Notes: generated by a model not told the origin, from the letters alone. Shown: positions 1-11,658, counted from the stretch's first letter. The stretch is DNA of 64,000 nt from Wolfiporia cocos (GCA_029448655.1 JACCLO010000013.1:1178001-1242000), one strand, 5' to 3'. Translations and numbers: made by a program.

Positions 1-1526
1 AGACCCCTGACACTGCAGTAGGTCCTAAGGCACTCTGTGCATTGGTAATTACAAGTGTAAGTAATGTGATACATAAACATAGGCAACGCCAGTAATGGTG
101 AAGGCCAAGTACTGTGATTCTTTGTCCAAGAAGACTGAATAAATAACAGTATGTGTGCTGGATCAGTCAGCCCAAGTTGTGACTGAGGACATGGACTGAT
201 GAGGTGTTATTGCTGACATGGTTGAATAAGACTGTGTCTAGATAATGATGTAGGCCATGGAAACATATAGAAGCATTGTGAAGGTTCTATGAGGTTTGGT
301 GAAGTGGATAAGATAATGCAATCTTGTAGATAAGATGGCATTGTTCGGCAACTAATATAACTGCATGATAAGTCGAACTAAGCCATTAGATAGGTTCAGA
401 AAGTCATAGATAATTGCTAGAAATAGCAGGAAAATAGTAGTAAATTGGAGAAAATCTGTGACACTTGTCATCACACATGTACTAGTCTGGTATCAGTGTT
501 ATACCACCTCAGACCACCACCTCTTTCAGTGACTTAGTACATTGGCAAGTTTGTGTCAGTACCACTCCACCAAAAGGGCATCAATGACAGCTTGGCTGCT
601 ATTGTGGGTCTAGCTACTTATGTTGTTCATCTTTCTATGCTATGTGTGCCTCCCTCAGTGCCTGTCCCATGCCATACAAATCTGTGACAAACTCATTCAT
701 ACTTTGACTTGTTACCACTCTAAGTTGACTAGTTGCCCCATCCCTCAAGCTTATTATCAAGTAAGTTAGTTGCTTGTGATGCCAAGCACAGCTGAATCTG
801 ACCTCACAACAGATGCACTGCAATGGATTACAATATATGCATATAGAGTATGTATGTGTCACAAATTCCACAACATGGCTAAGTATTCATTATATGTGGG
901 TTTGAACCAGCAACCTTGCACCCAATCTTGTGCTCTACCCACTAGGTTACATGGTATGACCCCATACTGTCGCATGACCCCCTCACAACTGTAGATAAGA
1001 TATACAATATGTAGATAGTAACTAAGTGATCGGCCCCACCCCATTACTTACATAACCAAGCACATGACGGCCTTCAACTGTACACAGACCTTTGTCACAG
1101 ATTTTCTCCAATTTACTACTATTTTTCCCATATTTCTAGCCATTTTATATGACTTTCTACACCTTATCTATGGCTTAGTTCGACTTATCATGTAGTTACA
1201 ATAACTGCAGAGTGATGCCATCTTATTGGACAAGATACAATATCTTATCTACTTTGCCAATCCCAATGGAATATACTAGAAGCTTCTATACATTTCCATA
1301 CATATGTCATTGTCACTTCCAGCCCCAATGGAGTCATATCCTTTTGAACATCAGCATATTTACATCAGCGGACCGGTCTCTGGTCACAACCAAGGCTGAC
1401 TGATGAACAGCACTCTAATTGCCATTTGCCTGGCCTTCTCAGTCATGTATTTGCACAGTATTTATTATCTTGTAGTATTACTCATTGACAGAGTCCCTTA
1501 GGACCTACTGGGGTGTCAGGGGTCTA
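1..1526. mobile_element. Inverted-repeat (foldback/MITE-like) element
   Basis: The first ~30 bases and bases 1497-1526 are inverted copies with about two mismatches; both carry the string TGTCAGGGGTCT or its complement at the outer end. The similarity continues inward as diverged arms: about 240-460 matches 1097-1310 in inverted orientation, sharing for example AGTCGAACTAAGCC and its complement. Arms of up to ~460 bp surround a ~630 bp unique centre. No transposase-like ORF is present, so it is non-autonomous. The left end is the window edge, so a target-site duplication cannot be checked. TGTCAGGGG also looks like a fungal LTR start, so two inverted solo LTRs are an alternative. CpG is scarce. 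Confidence 0.7.
898..965 (-). other. tRNA-like RNA polymerase III promoter (SINE-like head)
   Basis: On the minus strand a B-box-like GGTTCAAACCC lies at 908-898 and an A-box-like TAACCTAGTGGGTAGAGCA begins at 949. The arrangement is that of a tRNA gene but the cloverleaf is not intact. It sits in the unique centre of the inverted-repeat element and may be a nested tRNA-derived SINE or a decayed tRNA copy. Confidence 0.5.
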
Positions 1527-2625
1527 TACTTTCATGTATATATACTGGACCTGCTGAGCATTACACCTCAGTTCTATTCATTACATTCATATGGGTTAAC
1601 AACATATCTCGTATCTCTGCTCTTACCTCACTCTAAGCCAATTACCTCAAGCTTATATCGGTGAGTATGGGTTTTATGTCAACCTTGCCATTAGGGCAGG
1701 TCTAGATCAAGTAGTGTAGTTGTCCCTCATGTACATGTATATAATACAACAACTGAAGTCTTACAACCTCAGTTCTATCAATGTCAGCCTAGGGGTGTAT
1801 CCCTGGGCTGCTTGCCTTTACCTCTCTGTGTGAAACCATCTAAGTCACCCCTTCACCATCTATACTTATAAATTACTAGTCTGGATAGCTAAGAGAGAGA
1901 GCCTTCTCGACACCAGGTATCTAGGACTTGGTGTTACGGGTCGAATACCCGTTCGTATATTCGAGTTGCGAATATAGATCGTTCTTCTGCACGTAGGCAC
2001 GTCGCCGTATGCAAGGCAAATACTCGTTAGATGCCTTCGGGTCCTAAGTGAAGTTCTTAGGAAATCGGTTAATATCCAATACGCGTTAGAGGATATAATC
2101 TGTTCAAGTGCGAGTCGAATAGAATATAAGACTCGCCTAAGTCCGAGAAGTCAGTGTGCACTTAGTCGTTCGGTTGCTCAAGTGAGAAATACTGAGCGTA
2201 GTTTCCTACGTTTGAGAACGAGTATAAGACTTCTTGTTTATACAACAAGGTCGAGCTGAAGAGCCTCGACAGTAAATACATGAGTTTATATACCTCGTTA
2301 GGTTTTAGGGGTCAAGCCTGTCCCAGATGTCACCGATACTATCTACGCTATAGTGTCAAACGTTTGATAGGTATGTAGTGATATATCCGAGACGATAGAT
2401 AGGAATGATGGCGGTTGAACGCCATCTATCAGCTAATAAACGATGAACGTGAAACGACAGCAGAGTTGGATCTGCCAAAGGTGAAACGAGCCTTTTAGAC
2501 TAGTACAACTGGGGATGCGCCCAGTAGAATCACGAGTAGCCAGGGGGATTGGTTGCGCAACAAGTCCCTGTATCGTATTCGCCCTATGGTGAGTTCTGTC
2601 GATATTCGAAAAATCAAAATAACCG
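1527..2625. other. Gene-free, repeat-like sequence
   Basis: No coding region is supported. Bases 1530-1600 and 1725-1790 resemble each other (TATA-like tract followed by a CCTCAGTTCTAT motif), as a duplicated LTR promoter might. Bases 1910-2480 are rich in short self-complementary stretches, such as GATGGCGGTTGAACGCCATC near 2408, and contain normal CpG. It could be a retroelement leader, but no gag or pol ORF is visible. Confidence 0.4.
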
Positions 2626-3832
2626 TAACACTTGGGCTACACCATAGAGAGATGACACAACAAGGTGAGTGGTTTGTGTCAGTATGTCTCAAATCCCATT
2701 GGTGAATATGGTTGATCAAGGGACATGGTCCTTGGAGTCAAGGTCATAGCCAAATGCAGGGACAATACATACATACATTACTGCAAGCATGGTGCATTAC
2801 ATACTATTTCTGACTTTGCTGCTCATGCTACCAGCTTTTCAGCATTTCTATACATTCTTCAAATGGTGGCTAATGCATGCATCTGTGGTTCCTTGCCAAA
2901 TGGGAGATGTGATGATTATTATGGCATGAGGTAGCAAGTTATGATCCTGGATCCATGTGAGTAAGTGAATGATGTTTGGGCTTGGAACTACTCACTTGCT
3001 AGTAGACTTGATAGATCAAGAATGGTGACTAGGCCCAATTCTGATCCACATGCATATTTGGCTTCATGGCATGCCTGTGGTATACAGTTCTGGGGCCTCC
3101 TTATCCCTGGAAGCCAGCAAAGCAACCTTTCTGTGTCTCTGTCTATTACCCATCCATTCTCCTCATATAATTGCAGAGTGTGCTCTGCCAGTGCAACACC
3201 CCAGTTGTTTGCTGCAAAGTCCAGAACTTCCCAGGTTTCACATGACCAGATCATGGAACTAGCACCCTCCTCAAAATATGCACACAACCTGCTGCTGTCT
3301 GGAGAGAACTCAAGGTGTCTGGACCTTGGAGCCCCTATTAAGGGAAACTCCCAGATGAGTGCATAGCTGGTGGTTGATCAGATCCCTATGGTCCTATGGC
3401 CACTGGCTGCCAACATCATCTCATCTGATGAGAATGCCAGTCTGTAAACAATGCCACCTGCCCACTTAAGAGGATATCCCACCCATCCTGCACTAAGATT
3501 GGCCATTTCACTGCTGGATGATGGAGGATGTGAGGCTACATGGTTTGCATCAGATGAGCCTTCATTTGACCCCCAACAACCACTGTGCCAGATAATGATG
3601 CTCCCATCCTCAGCACTTGAGGCCAGCTGTGCTCCATTATGTGAGAATGCCACACAACAGACACCATATGCATGCCCCATCAGCTGTGTGTTGGACTGCT
3701 TTGCAATAGCTTGGAGGTCCCATATATGGACAGTCCTATCTTCTGAGCCAGATGCAAGATGGTCACCTTTAGGTGAGAACCCAATGGTATATACCAAATT
3801 GGAGTGCCCCTTAAGAATGACAAGGAAGTTCC
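2626..3832. other. CpG-free block
   Basis: A base-by-base read finds no CG dinucleotide between the CG at 2624-2625 and the one at 3833-3834, while both flanks have ordinary CpG. The block covers the 3' end of the NACHT-WD40 gene and its downstream flank and is rich in TG and CA, as expected from deamination of methylated cytosines. Confidence 0.85.
2988..3377 (-). pseudogene. C-terminal WD40 remnant after an in-frame TGA
   Basis: The reading frame of the upstream WD40 exon continues without shift beyond the TGA at 3380-3378 to a stop at 2988, about 129 more codons. The text reads as the normal end of the same beta-propeller: PDSSRLCAYFEEGASSMIW, then GWVIDRDTERLLCWLPG and SELGLVTILDL, a tail typical of fungal NACHT-WD40 proteins. 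The gene was therefore longer and was cut by one nonsense change, or the stop is read through. CGA to TGA would be a CpG deamination in a region that has lost all its CpGs; TGG to TGA is equally possible because the position would suit a blade-ending Trp. Confidence 0.75.
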
Positions 3833-6800
3833 CGGATTTCGCATTCCATAAGCGCACGGTGTTATCTCCTGACCCTGAGGCAATTAGGTTGCCCCTGGAT
3901 GAAATTGCAACCGAATAAACTGCATCGGTGTGACCTTCTAAGATCATCCAGCACCGTGCTCGTGATGCATTCCAGAGGCGGATCGTCTTGTCCTCAGAGG
4001 CGGAGGCGAGTCCTGCTCCATTCGGGAAGAAGATGGCAGACCAAACCTTGCCAGTGTGGCCAGCGTATGTCTCCTTTGGACCAAGGGTATGTGAATCCCA
4101 TGTCTGGAAACATTTATCACTGGATGCTGTGACAATGCAAGCACCGTCTGGCGAGTACGCCACGAAGTTTCCAGTGAACATGTCTCCACCAATGATCACC
4201 GATCTTAGGCTATGACCGGTGTCTGGATCCCATATATGTATCATTACTTCCATGTTTTTCGGCATCTGCTGCTTCACACCTACATCGGATCCCATTTCAA
4301 ACGCTGCCACAACGGCGCGTTTGATCTTGGTGCGGAAACCGGTGGCGACAGTATGCGATTTAGTGACGACAGTACGCCCATCCGGGGAATATGCAATACA
4401 GCACACTTCCCGGATGCATCCGGCATCCTTCGGAAGCCGCAATTGTCTGATAAGAGCTCCCGACGTCGTGCTCCATATGTTGATCTCGCCGTTGCATGAG
4501 CCTGAAATAACGAACCGGCTATCAGGAGAGATGGCTACTGACGCCACCAGATCCGTATGGCCGCACATTGTGTTCAGGGTGGTGCCCGACACTGCATCGA
4601 ACAATCGGACCGTCTTGTCATTGGATGCCGATGCGATCCATCGTCCATTTGGTGAGAACGTTACATTGGTCACACGGGAGCTTTGACCTATCACACGAAG
4701 GCATGCACCCCATTGCTGGTCGGGCGGCGAGAGCAATTGGACGGCTGCATGATGACTGTACTTTTCACGAAGCCGGCAATTAGGAACTAATGCCAGGAGA
4801 TCAGCGTAAATCTTCTCAGGACAATCCTCAATCGCTGAGAACGAGTCAAGTAGGAAGCGGTATGCGTCATGAAGCAGCTCCGAGGCCGCAGAAATTCGAT
4901 GCCCCTGCATATGAAAGTTGAGCTATGGTTTGTACAAGTGAGTTTGTGAGCACACACCTGCGACCAATCCCGAGCATTCATTAGGGATTTGACAGCAGCA
5001 TCGAGCTTGTCGAGTACACTGGATGCTTCGATCCAGACCAGCATTTTGCGGGAGCAAAGGTCATTCAATTCGTCGGTGAGTGCTGGTGTGGGATCTGCCT
5101 CGGAAAGATGATGAGCCCAGTGGTTGCACGCATACTGAACCTGGGGCGGCATAAACGTTCGGACGAGCGAGGGAAGGTCATCGATAGCGTCCAAAGAAGC
5201 AGTAGGGTCATTGAGGCCTAGGATGTTTCGGTGAAAACCAGGGTGTGTATTCAGTAGCTTGAGACATGCGATCGCTAGCCTCGTATGATGGATGCGTGGG
5301 CTGATGTAGTAGCATGTGTCCTGGCACCGCTGCTCATCCACGAGGAACTGAGGAAAGCTAGCATGTAGTGGGCGGAAGGGCACCGTTGAATCACTTGGAT
5401 TGTAATTTACCACCGATTGCAGACGTTCCAAAATCGACACTACTCCGTCCTCTGCGACATTTAACAAGGCCGCCAGGGCATTTGGTGTGATGTGATCTTG
5501 TAACAATGCAAGAGCTCCCAAGACACGCTCCATATCAGTCCTGTTCTCGTGCCACTCGTCCAAGAAGTCTGATGGCAATGCTGACCGAAGCACGGTCAGG
5601 TACAGCTTGTCCAAGTCGTTCATCACGACCGTAGAGCTTGTTGAATCGTCCAACAATGCATCGATGAGCTGAATGACGTGTCTAGGATTTCTGTCCAGAA
5701 CGCGACATGCGGTCGCAGCCCAAATGAAGAGCCCTCCCGCTCGCCTAGTCAAGTCCTGTACCACATTTGGCCGCGAATTGAACAGAAGGCTGGAGGTGGG
5801 TAGTTTTTCCAGTCGATCTCGAAAGTATCGAGTAATATCGCCATCGACATCGACTTGAGGTACATTCTCGAGACGGTAGGGCTTTGTGATGCTCTTGAAT
5901 TCGACAGTCTCGAAGACGCGCTCAATGTGCAGTTCTGGACGGGTAGTAAGCAGCACACGAATAGGGATGTGTAGATTTCGAATTCCTCTGAGGAGAAGAT
6001 AAAGTAGTCGTGGGACGCTCTCAAAGGCCTGATCCGTGCATTCGTCGAGGGCATCGATAATGATCACAATAGGATCACAATGCAACGTGATATTAGCGAG
6101 GGGTTCAACGATCAGGTCCTGCATTTGCATCTCCATCATCTGTAGACGCCCTCTTGACATGTGTGAGCGCGCACAATTAGCGATATGAGGACGAAGGGGT
6201 GCATGTGAGCGCGCCAGCTGATACGCAATTGTCGGGATAACGAATGTGGTGCAACTCAGATCGGCGTCACCGCGGATAAAGAAGAAGGACGCGCCAAGTC
6301 TACCAGTGCGGTCGAGACGCCTGGCTAAGGCCACAGTTGATTTTCCTGTTCCTGCTGCGCCACTAAGGATGAGGATGCACGGTTGCCCTTCTGCAGTCGC
6401 CCAGTGCATTAGCTGAGACAACAGCTTCACACGAGTGTCCAGCAGATATCTACTCTTTACTTCGTTGATTGACGAGTGGTATTCGGCATGATCGCGATGG
6501 GGCAATCTGTCGAGGGCAGCTACGATCTCTACGAGACATCGTAATGATTAAACACCTTTTGAGATTTCAGTAGTCTGTACTGACCTTGATCGTGCATGGT
6601 CTGCACCGGACTTCAGTCAAACTACCGAAGATAGAATGCGGCTACGCACTTTATCAATCTTCCGTACCATGTCGTCAACCGCACGTGTCGTGTCTGCAAT
6701 GCCTTCAACATCACCTCTCACTACGTTCAAGGCCTGGCATACATACATATGTAATCGGTGAGCATTGATCTGTGGCAGTGCAGACCACTATATACTCACA

Positions 6801-8672
6801 ACGTCTGCGCCTCGAACGCTCTCATATATTTGATCGACTATTGTTTGCAGACTGTCTAATCTGACCTCCACTCTTACGAGGGAATGTGTCTGCAAACAAG
6901 TCATTCACAACCTCACATTCTCTGGCGCTCCCCATCCTAACCCACCTGAAAGTTGCTACGAGCCTCGTCAATCCGTCGCTTGATGCGAACGAGTGTATCG
7001 GCATTCTGCTTGCTGCGAAATAGCCGCACGCCGGCCTTTTGCTTCGTAATTTCATCTGCTTCCTGGTTGATATCTTTCAATGTCCTGATATACCTATTCA
7101 TTAGTACAGAAAATTCCAGTGGCAAGGCAGACACATACGAATCCAATCGCAAAATTGCACGTTCGAGGGCATCCACCCGATATCTCACAGAGGCGCTGCG
7201 ATGCGGGTCTCCGGATCGCACGGGAATATCTGTTGTAAGATAGTCCTCATACAAACTCATCAAATGTTCCAATACGACACTTCCAAATCGGCCCATCACG
7301 TAGGAGTGATCGGTCAAGCGCTGTTCTCATTTCGCGCATTAGTCCAAGCGCTTGCCCGTATCGCCACTTCCCATCTGTACGACACCTTCTATTCAGTTAG
7401 CAGCATGTATACTTCAAATGATGCCTACAATCAACAAAGCCACGATGGAGGGTGTGCGTGGTCGAATTTCGCCAAGATGTTATCCGGCAAAACACGATGT
7501 CCGTGATACTTTTTGTTGGCCCATGCCGCCTGTCGTCCATCTAGTCCTCGACGGTAAACATCCATGAAGCGCAGCGAGCGATTATAGTATCTATATAGCA
7601 CAACTAAATTACAGTACATCTGCTGCCTTTGACAATTAAACGGGTGGATTGTAGCTTGCCAACATATCCTGAGGCAGCCGGTGTCCCTGTTTAGCTGCCG
7701 GAGCAACCTAGGACTACCGTCAATGTCATTGGTCGGTATTAATGGTCCAACTCACATTCTCCTTATCCCAATCATTATCTTCCGGACATGCTCGTTCCAA
7801 GCTTGAGTGCGCCCCTAGATTTTTAAGGTTGAATAGACGTCGCCTGGGCATGAGATCGGGCGGTGCTGAGAGTGATATTGATAAGACAATTTCAAATAGC
7901 TTGTTTTGGCGTTGACTGTAGTATCTTATCAGAAGCCGCATCATGCGTTACATAACTGGCCGCTGAAGATCATATATGTAAGCATCATATATGTAAGCGC
8001 CACAGAGAGAGCTAACGAGTTCCTGAACGCTGCGTCCGAGTTCTTCAACATCACGTGCATTGTCCCTGGCTTCCTACTACACGATAATAGACAAATTACT
8101 CTATTAAGATCGTTATTGGTAGCCATAGGAAATAATAACGCACCGATACTTTGTCGAGCAATATCTCCAAACCAGACATCGCCGCATCGAGCCCAGTTGC
8201 ATGTGGAATAAACGATGCGCACTTGCCCAGGCCCTTCACTGCAAGCTGCGCAGCCGTCAATAAATCATCCTTGTTCTGATCACTCAGATGATGCATGTGA
8301 ATCGCAGAAGAGGACGGTCCGGCAGTATCCTTAGAAACGGGACCAACCATTCTTGCCATGGAAAAACGGAGGACGTAGTTTATCCAGTACAGATAGTGAG
8401 CGCCGGGAAGATGAGGTGCTGGCAGTGGCGAGGGATGGAGATCCCGACGCGGTACTCGAGACCGTCTCGGGATTTGGCTGGCTGCGGGTGCGACAATTCC
8501 CCCTACCGCCAAATTCAAAAAGCGAACGCCCGCGAGTCTCAGGGGCGTCGCTTGAATGCACGACGATGGTTGGAACTGCGAACGTCACGGTTGGCGGTGA
8601 AGCGTCTTCGGAATTGTCGCCGTGGGGAGCTTGACGCTCTTCGCGCCCTCTGTTGTATCCTGCAGTAGCCAT
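3378..8672 (-). CDS. NACHT-WD40 protein (fungal NLR-like STAND NTPase)
   Basis: This is a STAND-class signalling NTPase of the fungal NLR-like type. Exons run from the start at 8672 (MATAGYNRG, strong ACCATGG context) through a helical N-terminal region (LTAAQLAVKGLGKCASFIP near 8260; VEELGRSVQELVSSL near 8040; RVDALERAILRLDSYVSA near 7160; small exons at about 6790-6890 and 6590-6740). The NACHT exon (about 6536-4960) has Walker A GAAGTGKST and Walker B IVIIIDALDEC. After an intron near 4920-4960 comes a WD40 propeller of about nine repeats, ending at the TGA at 3380-3378. Introns in the N-terminal part are inferred, and the join near 8340 is not resolved. One intron carries a 689 bp insertion. 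The annotated product lacks the last blades; whether it is functional is unknown. Such proteins are thought to act in non-self recognition. Confidence 0.75.
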
Positions 8673-10445
8673 GGTTGCGCAAGTCAATGCGATCGTTGAG
8701 TGTGACGCTTGTGTTCGACTTGAAAATCTGGCTGAACGGACGGAGAGCTAGGCTGTGGTCAGAGTCGAATACAAGGAATACACGGGGCGTGGCGGGGCAG
8801 ACAGACGGTTTCTAGGATCATAGCCACACGCGCGCCTCTCAGCATGTAAGTTTCCGTACTCGCGCGGGCACTCGATATTACAGACATTTTGGATGGAAAT
8901 GACATGGCGCGTTTTTCTGGACCACATGCACGAAAAGGAAATTCCCCGTTTCGGTCGACGTTTGCGGTGCGGGCGGTGCGGTTTGGCAGGCAGCTGTCAC
9001 TGACTGTCAGTAGAGAAGCTTCGCAGTCATGGCAAGCTCCCCTTGTGACCAATCAGGACGCTCTGTTGACCGCTGGAACTCCGTTGACCGCTGGAAAGGG
9101 AAGTTGTGGGCGCCTTCCGGAGCGTAGTAGTCCTGCTCATAGTTTAGGGAACTCCCTTTTTCGTTGATGCAATCAAGAAAACTGTTCACGCGAAATGGCT
9201 GTAAGCTCAGACCACACACGCGCATACAAGTGCCGCGAAGCCGTTTGTCGCTGTGGCTCAAAGGTGCGTGGAGTTTGTATGTTTGTGGAAATAGCGGGCG
9301 CTATCAATAGCTTTTCCTGGGCGAAGGATGTGCATGCGACGTACTCGGCCAACTGCAGCGATACCATCGAGCCTGGTTGTAGTATCGAGTTCATGCGGTA
9401 TATCATTGGCAACCATCGCGCCGGTGCCTCAAGGATCCAGTGGTATCAGGGCACCATATCAATCATCATTGCACCTTGCGTTTCAGGGAAAATCTTAAAT
9501 ATCAGTCGCAGTCACTGCGTTTGTACGTCATGTAATGTTCTGCAGAGGAACGATTGGGTGGATTGGAGTTACACCATGCACACACTGTGCGGTGATCCAC
9601 CGACAGACGGGGGAGGGGACGCAGAAGGCACAACTCAATATATCAAACACTCACGACGGAAGAGTGCTTTCGCGATATTTATGTGACAGTATCGCACAAC
9701 CGCGTGTCAGACATGTATCCTCCCATCTGCTACACCCCAAAGGCAAGCAATGTCAGCCGATTTCCCATCAGACTGTGACATTAGCGCACACTCCGGCCAA
9801 TCGTCCTAATTGCCCAGCGGGGGTGTCATCTGCATCCGTGTAGTTCTCATCAGACATGATCTTCAGCTGTATTGTGCACGCCAGCAGCAAACATTATCCG
9901 CGGGCAGCAGAGCGGCCGTTCATCGCGATTCGCGTCGGGGCTTCTCAGAGTGGGACATGAGCGATGTACAAGTTCAGTCATATGGTACATGAGCGCACGG
10001 ATGGCTCAACTGGATGCGAAGAATTGTGACGGGGAGGTAACAGGGACGCTCAGAGCTTGATCCATGCACGAAGTCATGGGCAGCGTTGGGGCGCGATCAA
10101 CTCTGCAACTATCAGCAAAGTATGCGATGGAACAGGAGATACTGGACAATATGACGTATAATACTGAACAGTATAACGCCCCGATGGATTTGGCCCATGT
10201 GCTCTTGTCCGCGGATTTTGCATAACTGACATCTGAATACGCGTCTAGAGTCCGATCAAAGCATCGAGAGGAGAAATCGTTGCTATTAACCCAGCAATGA
10301 AGTTGAGGGAGGAGTCCACATTTTCCAGTGTGCGAGAACGTATGATGTCCACCCCTGAGTCCGCTGTACGGATACTGCGTTGAGAGCATATAGTCTTTCC
10401 CGAGGATGAGACTCTGATAGAAGCTGTGGTGTACAGGTGCGGCAG
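7049..10445. repeat. Segmental duplication, copy 1 (NACHT 5' end and upstream DNA)
   Basis: This stretch, apart from the inserted element at 7238-7926, aligns in the same order with 16861-19160. Shared landmarks include CCTGATATACCTATTCAT, AATTGCACGTTC, CTTGCCCAGNCCCTTCACT, GTATCCTTAGAAACG, and a far-end block containing GAGAGCATATAGTCTTT here and GAAAGCATATAGTCTTT there. Copy 1 keeps open reading frames in the NACHT exons. Confidence 0.8.
7238..7926 (-). mobile_element. TA-flanked 689 bp element carrying a small QAAWA-motif ORF
   Basis: The element begins AGATAGTCC at 7238, ends GTATCT at 7926 and is flanked by TA on both sides (7236-7237 and 7927-7928). The paralogous segment near 17053 has a single TA joining the same flanks, so this is a clean insertion with an empty-site control. 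It lies in what looks like an intron of the NACHT gene, just before the acceptor TACAACAG. On its minus strand an ORF (7706-7431) carries FMDVYRRGLDGRQAAWANKK then YHGHRVLP (7568-7485). No transposase is recognisable. Its ends and motif are shared with the element at 31922-32634. Confidence 0.75.
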
Positions 10446-11658
10446 GCCTGTGGTGGGTGTGATGCACGTGTGCGTGTGATGCACGTGTGCGTGACCGAGC
10501 GCGGCTTCTCGTGGGTGCGGCGCGCTTCTTTTGTCCGAGCTCACCGTCGGCGGCGATGACGACGTCCCCGGTCTCCGCTGCCTGCCTCTCTTCCCCAAAG
10601 CACCCCGTAACTGACCACGAATACACAGCTGCCCTGCACATCTCGCTCCGCGTGTGCACCACCTCTTGCAAGCATTTCCCTGCCGACCTCCCCGCGCATC
10701 CCCAGTGGGACCCAACGCCTTTCATGCTCACCCGACGTCCAGCGTAGCACGCTCCGATGGTGGCTGGTGAGATGAACTATATTGATGCCTTCTTTCATAC
10801 GATCCTACCTCACGCTACTTGCGCTGCATTCGCCCGGGCAGAGTCCGGGAGCTGTGCCTACCATGCTCAGCTATTTACTCGAATGATGCTGTTCCATCAC
10901 GCCCTACCAGTGATTGTTTTGATTCTCTGCTGCAAGTCTCAAATACTCCATATCATTCCCATTCCCATTCCACTGTTCTATGACGATCGTCCATGCGCAT
11001 GGGAGTTCTTCCCGTCGGCATCGAAACGCCCGCCAATCAACAGGCGCGTTCTGGTTTCTGACATCCCCTGTTTATATTCATGCAAACCAGATGCAAACTC
11101 TCAGTGAAATATGAGCAAACGAACCCACACATGGCGGCCAAAGTTCAATGCATATCATGAGCATTCGACGCCCACAGAATGTAAGCCTGTTCAGATAACG
11201 AGCCTCCCAGCTCGCGACTGGAACGTCAACAGCACCCTGGAGATGCCGTTAGGATGTCTAGCTATAGCTCAGGCTCTTGCATTCCCCCAAGTAGGAGCTA
11301 GCTAATAGCTAGCGAGGCACAAAGGACACAGATACATAGTCCGCTGCATTGGTACGTCCTCGGCATGCTGAAGCTCGTCTCGGCGATATTGCCTCACTGA
11401 TCATCAGCATCAATGCATCGAACGCTCATACTGTGCATCCACGACAATAGATGGCGGGATCCCTGTCCTCAGGGTCTGTCGCCGTCGGTGCACACGCTGC
11501 GTCGCGCATCTCATTCGACACTTCTACCTCCTTCGCCTTCGCTCGCCTTCCTGTACCTTCCTCTGCGCCGCGCTTACTATCTCCGCCTATCTGCAGAGCC
11601 CGCGCGCCCTGTGCAGCTGCTCTCATCCTTCGCGCACCCCGACACGAACGCGCCCCGT
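8673..11658. other. Upstream region, no gene recognised
   Basis: This holds the NACHT promoter and the duplicated upstream DNA. Open frames here differ in the second copy and show no recognisable domain. Bases about 10985-11110 resemble 23582-23710, the 3' flank of the P450 gene, sharing CGGCATCGAA, GACATCCCCTGT and ATGTGAGC-like blocks. A copy of a P450 3' flank may therefore once have been here. Confidence 0.4.

Noticed and set aside
1910..2480. Palindrome-rich tract as a CRISPR-like or structured ncRNA array
   Set aside because: No regularly spaced repeats; the organism is a fungus; most likely retroelement leader sequence.
10006..10731. 241-codon minus-strand frame as a gene
   Set aside because: Its frame is not maintained in the duplicated copy at 18760-19200 and no domain is visible, so it is more likely upstream DNA.
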